Shown: positions 32,001 through 42,700 of the stretch, piece by piece
Position numbering within the stretch: position 1 is the stretch's first letter
Layout: each line of letters opens with the position of its first letter
Origin: Salvia splendens
Lineage: Eukaryota; Streptophyta; Magnoliopsida; Lamiales; Lamiaceae
DNA: 64,000 bases
NCBI RefSeq assembly: GCF_004379255.2
Contig: NC_056038.1
Span: forward strand, 8,284,729 to 8,348,728
Direction: 5' to 3'
Translations under genes and position numbers: made by a program
Notes under the pieces: generated by a model
Seen by the model: only the letters and a program-made list of their open reading frames with translations
Databases searched by the model: none
What the model was told of the DNA's origin: nothing

Positions 32001-33717
32001 GGTTTGTGTTATTCTGATTTTCCTTCAATTTTGGAAGGATATTCGGATGCAAGTTGGATAACCAATTTAGAGGATCATTCCTCTACTAGTGGTTGGATAT
32101 ACTTGTTGGGAGGTGGGGCCATCTCATGGGCTTCAAAGAAGCAGACTTGTATCACAAGTTCTACAATGGAATCAGAATTTGTGGCACTTGCTGCAGCTGG
32201 AAAGGAGGCAGAATGGCTTAGGAATTTGATATATGAAATTCCTTTATGGCCTAAGCCTATATCACCTATCTCAATGAGATGTGATAGTGCTGCAACTTTG
32301 GCTAAAGTGTATAGCCAAGTTTACAATGGGAAGTCTAGACATTTAGGTGTCAGACATAGCATGGTTAGGGAGCTGATCACTCATGGGGTCATTTCAGTTG
32401 AATTTGTTGGGACACAACAAAATCTGGCAGACCATCTAACCAAAGGCTTGGCAAGAGATTTAGTTATCAAATCTGCTAAAAGGGTGGGGCTTAAGTCTAT
32501 TTAATCTTATCTGTTTGGGATACCCAATTCCCTTCTAACTTGATGTTAGATGTGGAATTCAATGTGGAAAGCCTAAACATGTGGGATTGACACATATTCA
32601 AACCATCCGAGGTATGTGTATTATACTGTCAGTTTAAAAGAGGTTGAAGCTTTGCTTCTTAATAGTTTTTTGACAAATTGTTTTGGCAGGACAAGATAAA
32701 AAGCTACCTATATAAACATGGAATCCAAGTTGTTTCAATAAAACTCTGGACTTAGTTTTATAAATGTTTATTGAAGGATATGGACACTAGACTTGTTATT
32801 AAGGTGTCAGGTTTAGATTGATTAGTTGGAAAGTTATGTGTATCTTAAGACTGATATTCAAAGAAATTGTAAGAGTTCAAGTCTTAGACCACTCTTATAA
32901 TTCGAATATTTGTACATTAATATACTAAAATGGAAATTCAATCCTTGTGATATTTTCATTTATGCATAATTTTGTTTTCTGTTTTGTCTATTTGATCATG
33001 TTTATATATATACACTAAAATAGGGGAGGAATGTTGGAATTTTAGTGTTTTAACACTTTAATTCTGGTGAATTAAATCGGTTGATTCAGTTAAACATTTC
33101 CTAACCTAATCTAAATTGGTGGCAACTGCTTTGGCAGTTTAAGCAGTTAGTTTAAGTAGTTTAACTGTTTTGGCAGTTTTGAAACAGTTGGTAACTGTTT
33201 TGGATCAGTTAATTAACTGCTTGTCATGATTAAATAGGGGAAAAGATCAGAAACATAGTGTAGTGAATCTAAGAACTTAGTCTTATCCGATCATTGATTT
33301 TGATACACTCAAAATACTTGATCTGAAAGTGTTTGCACGATTCTAAGTTATCCAAGTCATTCTATAAGGATTTCCTAATCCTATCTAATCAATATATAAT
33401 TCCCTTACATTCCCTAGATTAATTGTGTGTAATCAGATGGTCTCATTCTTGCATGCAGATGCTTTCCCTATCTTTTCTATGTTGATTTTGAAGCATCCAT
33501 GGCAGATGAAAGAGCTCAAAATGCTCTAGGTCATCTTAAGGTCTGTGCTTCCCCCAATTGCCTGCAATTTTCCCCCTTTTTCGGTGCTACACCCCAATGC
33601 CTAGGTTTCAGTGATTTTCTTATGTACTATAAACCTTACGATGTTTAATCTTGGCAGGAGTTCGCAACATTTATAAGGGTTCTTGGCGGTTACCCTGCAG
33701 ACAATGGCCTTCCATAG
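26085..33717 (+). CDS. ADT: Arogenate/prephenate dehydratase, 11 exons, plastid-targeted
   Basis: Converts arogenate (or prephenate) to phenylalanine (or phenylpyruvate), the last step of plastid phenylalanine synthesis. Exons: 26085-26334, 26423-26490, 26595-26687, 26935-27135, 27212-27292, 27396-27491, 27581-27658, 27749-27838, 27923-27990, 33459-33540 and 33658-33717; all GT-AG, 1,167 nt, 388 residues. Residues 1 to about 70 are Ser/Arg/Pro-rich, a likely transit peptide. The catalytic domain begins at [13 protein letters not shown] and includes [20 protein letters not shown] and the catalytic TRF (270-272, in NVTRFLML). A C-terminal ACT domain follows ([26 protein letters not shown] at 320-324) for phenylalanine feedback. 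An intron-rich structure fits ADT1/ADT2-type genes rather than the intronless ADT3-6 group of Arabidopsis. Intron 9 has grown to 5.5 kb through a same-strand Copia insertion. Exons 4-7 recur at 59086-59919. Confidence 0.95.
28134..28511 (+). repeat. 5' LTR of the Copia element
   Basis: 378 bp. About 110 bases (roughly 28205-28325) are dense in AACTG/CAGTT motifs (CAGTTA, CAGTTG, CAGTTT), the plant MYB core, with about ten occurrences. Confidence 0.95.
28531..29214 (+). CDS. gag: Copia gag (frame-shifted before its zinc knuckle)
   Basis: ATG at 28531, 19 bases after the 5' LTR. Gives [20 protein letters not shown] and a typical Copia capsid region ([49 protein letters not shown]). Near 29164 the frame slips +1; the ancestral reading ([15 protein letters not shown]) and the CCHC knuckle continue in the next frame. 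Left as it is, Gag ends at 29214 without a knuckle. Confidence 0.85.
   Translation: MTGHDSVRDMTAKFTKLEKFEEVDFRRWRKKMHFLLTTLKVVHVLTTTMPESVEDESLEQTRRRQKWENDDYVCRGHILNGMTDSLFDIYQNVESSKELWDSLESKYMAEDASSKKFLVSNFNNYKMLDSRPVMEQYNELLRILGQFQQHQMHMDESISVSSVIDKLPPSWKDFKHTLKHQKEELSLVQLGSHLRIEESLRTQEMEKKGKECCCFIFCEHDRKWKEV
29183..31072 (+). CDS. pol: Copia pol part 1: zinc knuckle, protease, integrase
   Basis: Same polyprotein in the next frame. It holds the CCHC knuckle [14 protein letters not shown], the protease site [12 protein letters not shown], the GAG-pre-integrase histidines ([13 protein letters not shown]), and the integrase with [14 protein letters not shown], and [15 protein letters not shown]. 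It stops at 31070-31072 where about 14 bases encoding the usual (N)TWELV are missing, shifting the frame just before the reverse transcriptase. Confidence 0.9.
   Translation: MNMIENGKKYKGKRKMNQEESSANKKPKYVCWKCGKPGHFKKDCRSGKKGFKTGTSTSGSNPGTGGSKDPNVQGMNILNSNISIQNYVSEIPSSFYEQDDELTWWVDSGATNHVCKDKRWFTSLQMISDGSVIRMGNSSSESVEGIGNVRLVFTSGKQLLLLDVLYVPTIRKNLMSGTVINNLGYKQVIEANKYVLSKHGVFVGFGYLCNGMLRLNIESPFEDKSVYMITTNEKSTSNLWHERLGHVHYKRLIEKSKSSLIPAFNVSKDKCKTCMLTKITRQPFSDVVRESKLLELIHSDLCDFHSTPSIGNRKYVITFIDDSTRFCYVYLLNSKDEALEKFKVYKTEVEVQKGECIKVFRSDRGCEYYDPHYFESVGIIHKTTAPYTPQQNGISERKNRVLKEMVNSMLSYSGLNEGFWGEAMLTACYLLNRVPNKKSKTTPYELWFGKSPNLNYLKVWGCRAVVRLNDPKRRTLGEKGIDCIFIGYASHSKAYRFYVLEPNKSVSVNSVIESRDVIFDENRFTSISRPKDLVSNSENRLVSSEQQSEEPSTQHWVRRSVRPRTHSNLDEGFQIHLIEGSRDELQFQYLYCFIIEEDPKTYKEAMSSRDVSFWKEAIDDEMNSILQNN
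31095..32504 (+). CDS. pol: Copia pol part 2: reverse transcriptase and RNase H
   Basis: Third frame of the same polyprotein. RT motifs include [36 protein letters not shown] and catalytic YVDDMLIF. RNase H includes [29 protein letters not shown] and the terminal [10 protein letters not shown]. The upstream boundary is the deletion frameshift near 31072. Between its stop and the 3' LTR lie 527 non-coding bases. Confidence 0.9.
   Translation: MGCKWIFKRKMKVDGSIDKFKARLVIQGFRQKEGIDYFDTYAPVARISTIRLLVAMASIHKLLIHQMDVKTAFLNGDLDEEIYMKQPEGYTLPGNEHKVCKLIKSLYGLKQAPKQWHQKFDDIILSNGFLLNQADKCVYSKFDKYGKGVIICLYVDDMLIFGTSQDQIDKTNEFLSSKFSMKDLSEAEVILGIRIKREAPNTICITQSHYIEKVLKKFNYGNCTSVSTPIDPNEKLLPNKGKAVSQLEYSKAIGCLMYAMISTRPDIAFAVGRLSRFTHNPSIHHWQAVRRLLKYLKGTMNYGLCYSDFPSILEGYSDASWITNLEDHSSTSGWIYLLGGGAISWASKKQTCITSSTMESEFVALAAAGKEAEWLRNLIYEIPLWPKPISPISMRCDSAATLAKVYSQVYNGKSRHLGVRHSMVRELITHGVISVEFVGTQQNLADHLTKGLARDLVIKSAKRVGLKSI
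33022..33031 (+). other. Polypurine tract of the Copia element
   Basis: AGGGGAGGAA immediately before the 3' LTR, the expected plus-strand primer. Confidence 0.8.
33032..33409 (+). repeat. 3' LTR of the Copia element
   Basis: 378 bp, no differences seen from the 5' LTR. It lies 49 bp before ADT exon 10, so its promoter or polyadenylation signals could affect the last two ADT exons. Confidence 0.95.
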
Positions 33718-34807
33718 CTACCTTGTATTTTTGTAAGGCATTGTATGCTTTTCAACTGCTTTACATTTGATTTTGAGTGAATAACTTTAGTCTATTTGAG
33801 TGAGTTCTTAGCTAACTGATAAAACTTTTAAAGTACAAACTAAGACTAATTTTACTTCCTAATGAAAAGCTGCAGTTGTTTTATCTGGTGAAGCATATTT
33901 GCTGTGATCGACGTAGATTGAAAACAGTAACTAAATATAGTCGAAGAAAAGCAAGACTTGAAAACAAAACCTAATTGGTTTTCTAACTTCTTAAATAGTA
34001 TGTTTCATGCTTTACAATGAATGATGCAGGAGTTCAAGATTGGAGGGTGACAACAATTTATATTTTTCGGCCGTGCTCCCAAATACAGTTTTGAAGTACC
34101 CGAGATGCTAGAGAAAGAGCAAATAATGCCGCACTTTGCACAAGTTGCAGCTTTACGGATGCACTTTTATCTTTGATGTAAGTACGCGGTTTGGTTTGTT
34201 CCCCCACCCCCCCAAATTTTCTCCTTCCGGGCTGTAGTTTTTGTACACTAGAGAGTTATTCAACAAATTGCACCACACTTACATGTTAATCTGTATGTTT
34301 TTTTGAAGTTTGTTAGCCATCTATTTCTTCATTTTTTACAACTTTTTGGTTAATAAAAAGTAAAATGATGTCCAGTTATCGCTTTATTGTATGTGAATTT
34401 GTTAGGGTGGAAATCATTTTTTTATGTTTAAGGAGTAAATTTGAGAATTAATATGTTTTAAGGAGTAAATTTTTTCTCTTCTTTTGATACACCCATCTCT
34501 TAGTAGTGGATTCCATCAAGTCTTCAAAAAAATACTACTCCTAGTTTTAGCCTATTTTTTTTTCTTTCTAGTATTATGTACACAATTTTAGGACATCCAA
34601 ATAAGAAATAATGTTGCAGTAGCCCTTATTGTCTAATGTAACACCCCACATGAGTGTATTTATTCATCCGGCATCTACAAGAGAACAAATCGAGTATTTA
34701 AAAAGTTCGAGATTTCTACTTCCATACATTCAATTTTTATTTTATTTTATGTGCTCAGACATTGGAATTCCGATAAAATCTTGATTTCATACCGTCAGTT
34801 TGGACTT
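33718..34807. other. ADT 3' UTR and intergenic DNA
   Basis: The first part is probably ADT 3' UTR. TGTAACACCCC at 34637 resembles the start of an LTR but has no partner. Element D begins at 34808 after GACTT. Confidence 0.4.
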
Positions 34808-35405
34808 TGATGGTTCCGCGAATTTTTGATGTTAGTAAATGCTGGTAGAGAATGAAGATTACGACACAAAGGATTTACGTGGTTCGATTTACTGAAGTAA
34901 ATCTACGTCCACGGGAAGAAGGGAGGGCAAGATTGTATTGCTTGATCTGGGATTACAGCTTACAACACAGACTTGCTATATGGTATTTTATCTCTAGAGA
35001 GCTTAACCTTTTTCTATCTGATCTAAGTTCTATTTATACATTGAACTAGGATCGTGGTTTGCAGCCCCACTAACAAGATCGTGGGTGAGCAATAACTGCT
35101 CAATAACTGCTTCGTACCACTAAATAGATCGTGGGTATAGTGGAGGTCGTGGAGGCCTTTCATGAGTCCACTAACTCCTAGTTCGGTCGAATGCTGAGAC
35201 CGAACTGCTGGACTTCACCGATCAGCTCTTGCCGATCTGAGAGGAGAGCTTGACTGGTCGGCTTTTACCGAGCTGTAGGCTGAGTCCGAACTCTTTGGTC
35301 GTGCCGAACTCTTTGGTGCCGAACAGATACTCTTTCTTGGGCTCTGGGCTGATGGGCCATCACTGTTATTGGGCTTGCCATTAGGGTTTAGTTCGTACCC
35401 CATCA
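34808..35405 (-). repeat. 3' LTR of element D
   Basis: 598 bp, plus-strand ends TGATGG and CCCCATCA; followed by the polypurine tract in reverse (CTACCCCCCCC, 35406-35416). Confidence 0.95.
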
Positions 35406-35485
35406 CTACCCCCCCCGAAAAGCGAAGTGAATCACTTCGGCGAGGTGAGTCACTTCGGCATTCTGGATAACGGTAAGGGGGAGGC

Positions 35486-35493
35486 TGACGTCA
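35486..35493. promoter_or_regulatory. TGACGTCA box upstream of the antisense gene (element D)
   Basis: Perfect 8-bp palindrome, 245 bp before the antisense ATG at 35739, followed by GGGGACGTG. It matches the position of the box in element A (12343-12350). A bZIP/TGA-factor site by motif; function is inferred. Confidence 0.45.
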
Positions 35494-35738
35494 GGGGACG
35501 TGCCTTGCGCGTGCCTGCATTAAATGCGACAGTAAAATCCGGCCGTTGAATCCTGAAAAGGTGGAATTCGAAACAGCGCAACGATCTCGAAATCTTTTCC
35601 GAATCTGATAAATATGCTCTTTCTTCCTCATTTGAACACTTTTGCTGTTGCGTCTTCTATACTCTCTCTTTCTCGAGAAATTTTCTTCCGCTTTCAAGAG
35701 CTTCTTCAGACTTTCTTCACCTTCAAAAAGTAAGAAAA

Positions 35739-38572
35739 ATGTCTTCTTCTTCTTCTTCGGAGTCGGGTAGCGTTAGGAGAGGCGGTAAGGGGTCTTCTGG
35801 CCGGAAAGAGTCCGGGGAGAAGACCGTAGAGTATTTCCATAGTATTTTGAGTAAGGATACTGTGGTATCCCTACCCGAAAAATACTTTTTTCCTGGGGGG
35901 AGGGCGGTGGTACCTGACGGTGATCATAGGGCTGACTCCCCGCCGGAGGGGTACGCCACCGTGTACGAGGTCTGCTTAGAATGCGGGCTTCGTTTCCCCC
36001 TCCCTTCTGCCTTTATAGATTTACTAGATTTTTTTCAGCTTCCTTTAGGCCAAGTGACTCCGAACTCTTGGAGGCACTTGTCGGCCTTCGCTGCCGAACT
36101 CCGTAGGTTAGGAAGGGATTTGTCTTTGAAGGCGATCCTTAAATTCTTTCAATTTAAGAGGAAGGGGTCTTGGTTTTACTTGATCCCTTTACAGCTCTTT
36201 AGGGCCTTTTGTAAAACGAAGTGGCCGAAGTGGCAAAATCGCTTCTTCTACTATGATAGGACCGCGGCTCCTAGTTTTCCCTGGAGAGGGCCGGAGTCCG
36301 TTATCCGTCATCCTCGGCCTGAACCGTTGGACGAGCTCGATGGCGAGCTCAACAAGATTCCCATAGTTAGGAAACAATACACGGAGTCTGAGCTCGTCAA
36401 GGGCGACGTCGTGTTCGACATCTCGTCTTCGGACGAAGAGGCCGAGGGTGAGGATTTCTCTTTATCTTTATGCTCTACTGCTTTAACGAAGAAAATCTGA
36501 CTTTGCTTTCTTGCTTTTTGGCAGTGTACATGCTGAATAAGGCTAGCCGCAAATCTTCGGAGTCCAAGGAGCCGGAGAGGCCGAAAACCACCAGCTCGGC
36601 GTCTGATGCCGAGAGGACTCCGAAAAGGCAAAAAACCTCTTCGGATCCGAAGAAGCCGGAGTCGACTTCGGCAAAGGGGAAGGGGAAGGCCCAGAAGCCC
36701 CCGAGAGCGCCAGAGAAAGATGTGGTCTTGGCGCCTCCTTCGGAACATATCTGTGAGCCGTTTTTATGGCCCACGGACTTCGCCGAGGTGAATTCTCTTC
36801 TTGATTTTCTGGCCTTGCTTTTTTCCTGTATTTTTTGTGGCCCCTTTGTTGACTTTTTTCTTTATTCATTTTCAGAGGAACGATATGCTCTCCAAGCTCG
36901 TCGCCGTCGAACTCTCCAAAGCGTCCAATGACTATGCTGAGATGCAGAGGAAGTTGGCGGCTGCTTGTCATCGGGCCGAACAGGCTGAGGCTAACTTTGA
37001 GAAGGCCAGAGCTGCTAGGATTTCGGCCCAGGATGAAGCTCAGTTTGCCAAAAACCAGCTCGTCATCCAGCGGGAGCAGACGAAACGGAGGGATGCTGCT
37101 GCCGTGGTTGCCCAAGGGGAGGCTCTCCGTGTTTACACGGAGAAACTCTTTTTGAGCAGCCAGTTCTCGGCCTTTGTCGGTAGTCTGGTAAGGCTAATTG
37201 CCGATAAGGGCGAGCAGGGGGCCGACGTCGTGCTGCCTCTGTACAGCCGAGAGATAGCAGCTCGGCTTCAGAATCTGCCGCTCCTTGAGGAGCTCGCTTC
37301 ATCCTCGGTCCTGCTTTCTGCAGACCGAGTCCGGAGTTGTCGAGCTGATCGGGACGAGAACCTGGAGGCTATCTTTGCCTCCGTGGGACCCGTTTCACCC
37401 GCTTCGACTTACAACGGAGAGGGTGAGGCCGAGCCGCTGGAGCTGGAGGCCGAAGTCGAGCGGGCCGGGCATCCGGAGAAGGAAGCCGATCAGGAGGCGG
37501 AGGCGAGGCCGAGGCTGAGGTAGCTCAGGAGAAAGAAGCTGAACCAGACCAAGGAGCCGGAGACGAAGCTGGCGGAGTATGATTTCGTCTCCCTTCTCTT
37601 AGTCTAGTTTCTTCCTTGTAAAATGGCCTTGAAGCCCTCCTAGTGTAAAAATTTTCCTTGTGAATGAAAAATTCTCTACACTTGTCTTCGTATAGCTTTT
37701 CGTACTCGCCTTTATTCCTGTTGTATTTTACTATCTGCTCGGTACAGTTGCCGAACTAATATAGCTGCTTTGTACTCAAGGAGATGGAGATACTTCACTG
37801 GAAACGGCTGTACTCTTCGGCTTTAGACGAAGCTGAGAAAAGAGCTATAGCCGATCAGACGAAGAATGACGAGCTTCTTGCTCGTTTAGTGAAGCTGGAG
37901 GCCGATAATAAGGACTTAGAGTCCGATAAGAAGGATCTGGAGGCCGAGCTGAATACGACCATTGCTGAGAGGACTGCGTACGAGGATTACATCCGTGTGC
38001 GCGGGGGAGTGACCATATCAGATGTTCAGAGTCGAGTTGACGAACTGTGGGAGGAATATCATGTACTCCGGAGGAACAATGCGCTGGAGAGCTCGGCTTG
38101 CCAACAAGTTGTGAAATCATTGCGGCGCTGGGCTTCTCGGTACAACATTGTTCTTTCTCGGCGCCCCTCCATAGAAAGATTCCTTCGGCATATCGTGCCA
38201 ACAGATGCTCGCACTCCAGATCAAGCCTCTGGTTCCCTTGTTCAAAATCCTACTCCCAGTCAACAACGAACTCCGGAACAGCCGGAAACGTCAAGACGAG
38301 AACGGGCTCAGGAGCAACCGGAATCGTCAAGACAGGGACGGACTGAAATTTGCCGAGGAGTTGTGACTATGAGCGAGCAAGATCAGCAGATGCTTATTGC
38401 AGAGACTCTTCATCGCCGAGGTGTTAGGACTTCTCGGGCTCGGGGAAGAGGCGTTGGGTCGAGGATAGCATCTCGTCGACCTGCTTATTCTTCATCTGCT
38501 CGGAACAACCGAACTCGGCTTCCAGAGGATTTTGCAGATAGGTGGCTTAACTTCAGCAACCCTGGACAGTAG
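35739..38572 (+). pseudogene. Antisense four-exon gene of element D, frameshifted in exon 3
   Basis: Same gene as on the minus strand of A. Exons 35739-36447, 36525-36787, 36876-37576 and 37781-38572, all GT-AG at the same places as in A and E. Exon 3 is 701 nt against 726 in E and is not a multiple of three: the acidic stretch slips near 37500 and ends early (EARPRLR, stop). Exon 1 keeps the Transposase_28-like region and exon 4 the coiled coil and basic tail. Its first two exons are open. Probably non-functional as a full-length protein, unless exon 4 is read separately from the ATG at 37784. Confidence 0.7.
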
Positions 38573-38714
38573 AATAGTCCTTTGTAATAGCGTAACGCCA
38601 TTTTGTAGGGTAGCGGAGTTGTATGCCGAACAAGATTTGAAAAATGAAATTTTGTTTTCGCTTCTAACACTGTATTTACAGCTTAGCGAGAAAATTTCAT
38701 CGTACTTGTCCTCG

Positions 38715-39110
38715 GTCTTATGAAGTAAACTTCTTTGACCGGACTTGGTCCTTGGTCTTCTGAAGTAAACTTCTTTGACCGGACTTGGTCCTTGGTCTGA
38801 TGAAATAAACATCTTTGACCGGACTCGTCTTTGGTCTGATGAAATAAACATCTTTGACCGGACTCGTCTTTGGTCTGATGAAATAAACATCTTTGACCGG
38901 ACTCGTCTTTGGTCTGATGAAATAAATATCTATGACCGGACTCGTCTTTGGTCTGATGAAATAAACATCTTTGACCGGGCTCGTCTTTGGTCTGATGAAA
39001 TAAACATCTATGACCGGACTCGTCTTTGGTCTGATGAAATAAACATCTTTGACCGGGCTCGTCTTTGGTCTGATGAAATAAACATCTTTGACCGGACTTG
39101 GTTTGTGTTC
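38715..39110. repeat. 39-bp tandem repeat array in element D
   Basis: About eight near-perfect 39-bp units (TGATGAAATAAACATCTTTG core), after two diverged units. It lies between the 3' ends of the antisense gene and pol. Since 39 is a multiple of three, each strand shows an open 13-residue repeat (such as DRTRLWSDEINIF), which I regard as fortuitous. Confidence 0.9.
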
Positions 39111-39742
39111 TAATTTGGCGATTTTTGTCGCCGGGATCGAACTTTCCCTTGTCCTAATTCGGCGAGTTTTATCGCGTGGATCGGACTTTCCCAGTTAACC
39201 GAAGTGGTCTTATGCAGTAAACCTCTTTGACTAGACATGGTCGTCCCCGGTCTTATGAGGTAAACTTATTTGACCGAACTTGGTCGTCCTAATTCGGCGA
39301 GGTTTATCGCGTGGATCGGACTTTCCCTTATTGCAGTTCGTTTCAGACGAAGTGCTTATTAAGCTGAATTGCGGTCTTGTATCCTCCTTGGAAGCTTGGA
39401 CTCACAATCGTTGGCTTATTGCAGTTCGTTTCAGACGGACTGCTTGTTAAGCTGAATTGTGGTCTTATATCCTCCTTAGAAGCTTGGACTCACAATAGTC
39501 TTTAATAATCGATCTAAAAAGGGGATCAGTCTTTAAAGAACGATATACCTTGATACCATTTGTAAGAGACGACAAGCACATAGAGACAAAACACATAGAG
39601 AAAAAATGAAAAAGATGAAAGAAAAAAACTTTAAACTTTTTATAAAACGACCAGCAAAAGGTACAAGTAAAAAACAAACAAATAAAAACATGTACCCCTA
39701 TGACCGAACTAGACACAAGACAGACTGACCGGACCTTGTCTC
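39111..39742. other. Convergent 3' spacer of element D
   Basis: Holds copies of a block with GGCGAGTTTTATCGCG-like sequence and two copies of the GCAGTTCGT hairpin region (39333-39355, 39421-39443; each with one stem change). No gene. Confidence 0.6.
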
Positions 39743-42700
39743 TTACAAGTGGAACTTCTTGAGGTTGGAGACGTGCCATGTTCGGGGTACTTGTTCTCCT
39801 GACATGTGAGTCAATTTATAAGACCCTTTGCCGAGGACTTCTGACACCCGATACGGACCCTCCCATGTGGGTTCGAGTTTGCCCAGCTTTTCTGCTCGGC
39901 TTACTTCGTTGTTTCTCAAGACGAGATCTCCCACTTGAAATTGAAGCTTTTTCACCCTTTGGTTATAATACCGGGCTACTTGCTCCTTATACTTGGCTGC
40001 TTTTATGCACGCCAATTCTCTTCTTTCTTCGGCGAGATCTAGTTCTGCTCTCAGTCCGTCGTCATTCATTTCTGAGGAGAAATTTAGAGTTCGGGGGCTG
40101 GGTACGCCGATCTCCACCGGAATTACGGCTTCAGTGCCATACACCAGACTATACGGAGTTTCACCGTTGGAGGTTTTGGGCGTAGTTCGGTAGGACCATA
40201 GGACTTGAGGGAGATTTTCTACCCATTGTCCTTTGGCTTGTTCTAACCGAGCTTTTAACCCTTTCACCAGAATCCGGTTCGTTACTTCCGTTTGTCCGTT
40301 TGCTTGGGGATGGGAGACCGAAGTGAACCGCTGTTGAATGTTCAGCTCTTGGCACCAATTCTTGAACGTCTTGTCGGTGAACTGAGTCCCATTATCCGAG
40401 ATGAGGATGTGGGGTATGCCAAATCGGCACACTATGTTCTTCCAGACGAAGTCCAATGCCTTTGAGCTCGTTATCGTAGCTAATGGTTCAGCCTCCACCC
40501 ACTTCGTGAAGTAGTCCACGGCAACGATAAGGAATTTCATTTGCCGAGGAGCTTGAGGAAGTGGTCCCACTATGTCTATGCCCCATTGCATGAACGGCCA
40601 AGGGCTTTGCATAGTGTATAGATCGGTCTGCGGCATCCTTGGGACATTTGCATGAATTTGGCACTTCGTACACTTCTTGACGAGCTGCACTGCCTCTTGT
40701 ACCATGGTTGGCCAATAATATCCCCACCTCAGAACTTTTTTAGCTAAAGCTCTGGCTCCAATGTGGCTACCGCACGATCCTTCATGAACTTCTCTGAGGA
40801 TGTAGTCCGTCTCTTCTGGTCCTACGCACCGCAATAACGGCTGGAGGTAAGACTTTCTAAAGAGGACTCCTTCATGAAGTTCGTACCGAAGTGCTCGGCA
40901 CGTGATCTTCCGAGCTTCTCTCTTATCCTCGGGCAATTGTCCTTGATCCAGATACTGCAAGATCGGCGTCATCCAGTTCGGCGAGCTGGATACTGAATGT
41001 ACCTCGGCTTCATCAATGCTTCGATGCATTAATTCTTCCGCCTTTGAGCTCGGATCTGAGGCCAACTTGCTTAAGGTATCTGCTCGGCTATTTTCCGCTC
41101 TGGGAATACGGATTATCCGAAAATAGGAGAAACTTCGGCTGGTGCTTTGCGCTTTGTCCAAATACTTCTTCATTCTCTCGTCACGGGCTTCACTTGTACC
41201 CAACATGTGATTTACTATGACTTGTGAATCACAATGGACTTTGAGAGATTTGACGAGCAGACTTTGCGCTAACTGGAGTCCGGCCAGGAGGGCTTCGTAC
41301 TCGGCTTCATTATTAGTAGTGGGGAATAGGAACCGAAGTGAGTAGGTTACCTCGTGTCCGTCGGGAGCGACAAGTAGAATACCAGCTCCACTTCCCATCT
41401 TGTTTGAAGCTCCATCTACGAATCCGCTCCAGCAGTCCGGCGGCTCTACTTCGGATTCCAAGGGCTGTGCTAGTTCGGCATTGGCGGAATTCTTCTGTTC
41501 GGCAATAACAGGAATTGCTTGATCGAACTTTGCTTCTGCAAGAAAATCTGCCAAGGCTTGTCCCTTGATGGCTTTCCGAGGTAGATATTCAATTGTGTGC
41601 TCTCCCAACTCTATAGCCCACTTGGCGATTCTGCCTGATGCTTCTGGTTTGGTCAACACTTGCCGAAGTGGCAGATCAGTTAAGACGCATACCTTGTGAG
41701 CATAGAAGTATGGCCGCAGTCTCCTTGCTGCATTTACTAATGCCAGAGCAATCTTTTCCAGTGGTTGATACCTGGTTTCTGGACCTCTTAATGCTCGGCT
41801 TGTAAAATAGATGGGAAGCTGCTTTAGGCCTTCTTCTCGTACAAGCACCGCGCTGATGGTTTGATCCGATGCCGCTAAGTATAAGAATATTACTTCGGCT
41901 TCGGTTGGAGCAGAGAGAATAGGAAGCTCGGCTAGATAACTTTTGAGCTCGTCAAAGGCCTTTTTCTGCTCGGCTCCCCACTCGAACTTTGGTGCCTTTT
42001 TCAACACCTTGAAGAACGGCAGTTGCTTTTCGGCTGCTTGGGAAAGGAATCGATTCAGTGCGGCTAGACATCCGGTTAGCCTTTGCACGTCATGTATGGA
42101 CTTCGGCATTGCCATGTTCTGAACGATTTGAACTTTTGAGGGGTTTGCCTTGAGTCCGTCCTTTGAAACCCAACAACCCAGAAACTTTCCCGAATCTACC
42201 AAAAAGGTACACTTTTGGGGATTAAGTTTGAGGTTGGCTTTCTTGAGCACGTTGAGAGTGGACTTGAGGTTGTGCTCGTACTCCGAAGTGCTTTTGCTTT
42301 TGACGACTATATCGTCAACATACACTTCGACCTCCTTTCCAATCAGGTGCCGAAAAAGCTTGTCTACCATCCTTTGATAAGTGGCTCCGGCATTCTTTAA
42401 ACCGAATGGCATCTTTTTATAAGCGAAAATGCCGAAATCAGTAATGAAGGCCGTTTTTGAAGCGTCAATCTCATCCATTAAAACTTGATGGTATCCTTTG
42501 TACAGATCAAGAAAACAAAAAATTTCAAAGCCTATCAAAGCTTCTACTTTTTTATCTATGTTCGGAAGGGGATAGCAATCTTTGGGACAGTGCTTATTTA
42601 GATCGGTGAAATCTATGCACATCCGCCATCCTCCTTCCTTTTTCTTGATCATGACAGGATTGGCCACCCACGAAGGATACTTCACTTCGAATAACACATC

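Larger units (their letters stand above)
28134..33409 (+). mobile_element. Ty1/Copia retrotransposon in ADT intron 9, TSD TTCCC
   Basis: 5,276-bp element with two 378-bp LTRs (28134-28511, 33032-33409; TGTTGG...TTACA). They look identical by eye. The target duplication TTCCC is at 28129-28133 and 33410-33414. Domain order is protease-integrase-RT-RNaseH, as in Copia. It lies on the same strand as ADT and within its intron 9. Two frame breaks (about 29164 and 31072) split the polyprotein, so it is recent but defective. A polypurine tract (AGGGGAGGAA) precedes the 3' LTR. I see no canonical initiator-Met PBS after the 5' LTR. Confidence 0.95.

Noticed and set aside
34637..34700. TGTAACACCCC, resembling the start of a chromovirus LTR
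   Set aside because: No matching end, PBS or second copy in the window.
34852..35049. Identical 65-residue frames in both LTRs of element D (also 45241-45438)
   Set aside because: They lie wholly in LTRs and cover promoter and PBS-near sequence; not conserved as frames in A, E or F.
38715..39110. Regular repeats resembling a CRISPR array
   Set aside because: Units adjoin without unique spacers, and this is a plant nuclear retrotransposon.
38775..39113. Open frame of repeated 13-residue units (DRTRLWSDEINIF) and the mirrored frame on the other strand
   Set aside because: The 39-bp repeat length is a multiple of three, so any open unit gives a long open frame. It lies in the spacer between convergent genes and has no homologue in A.
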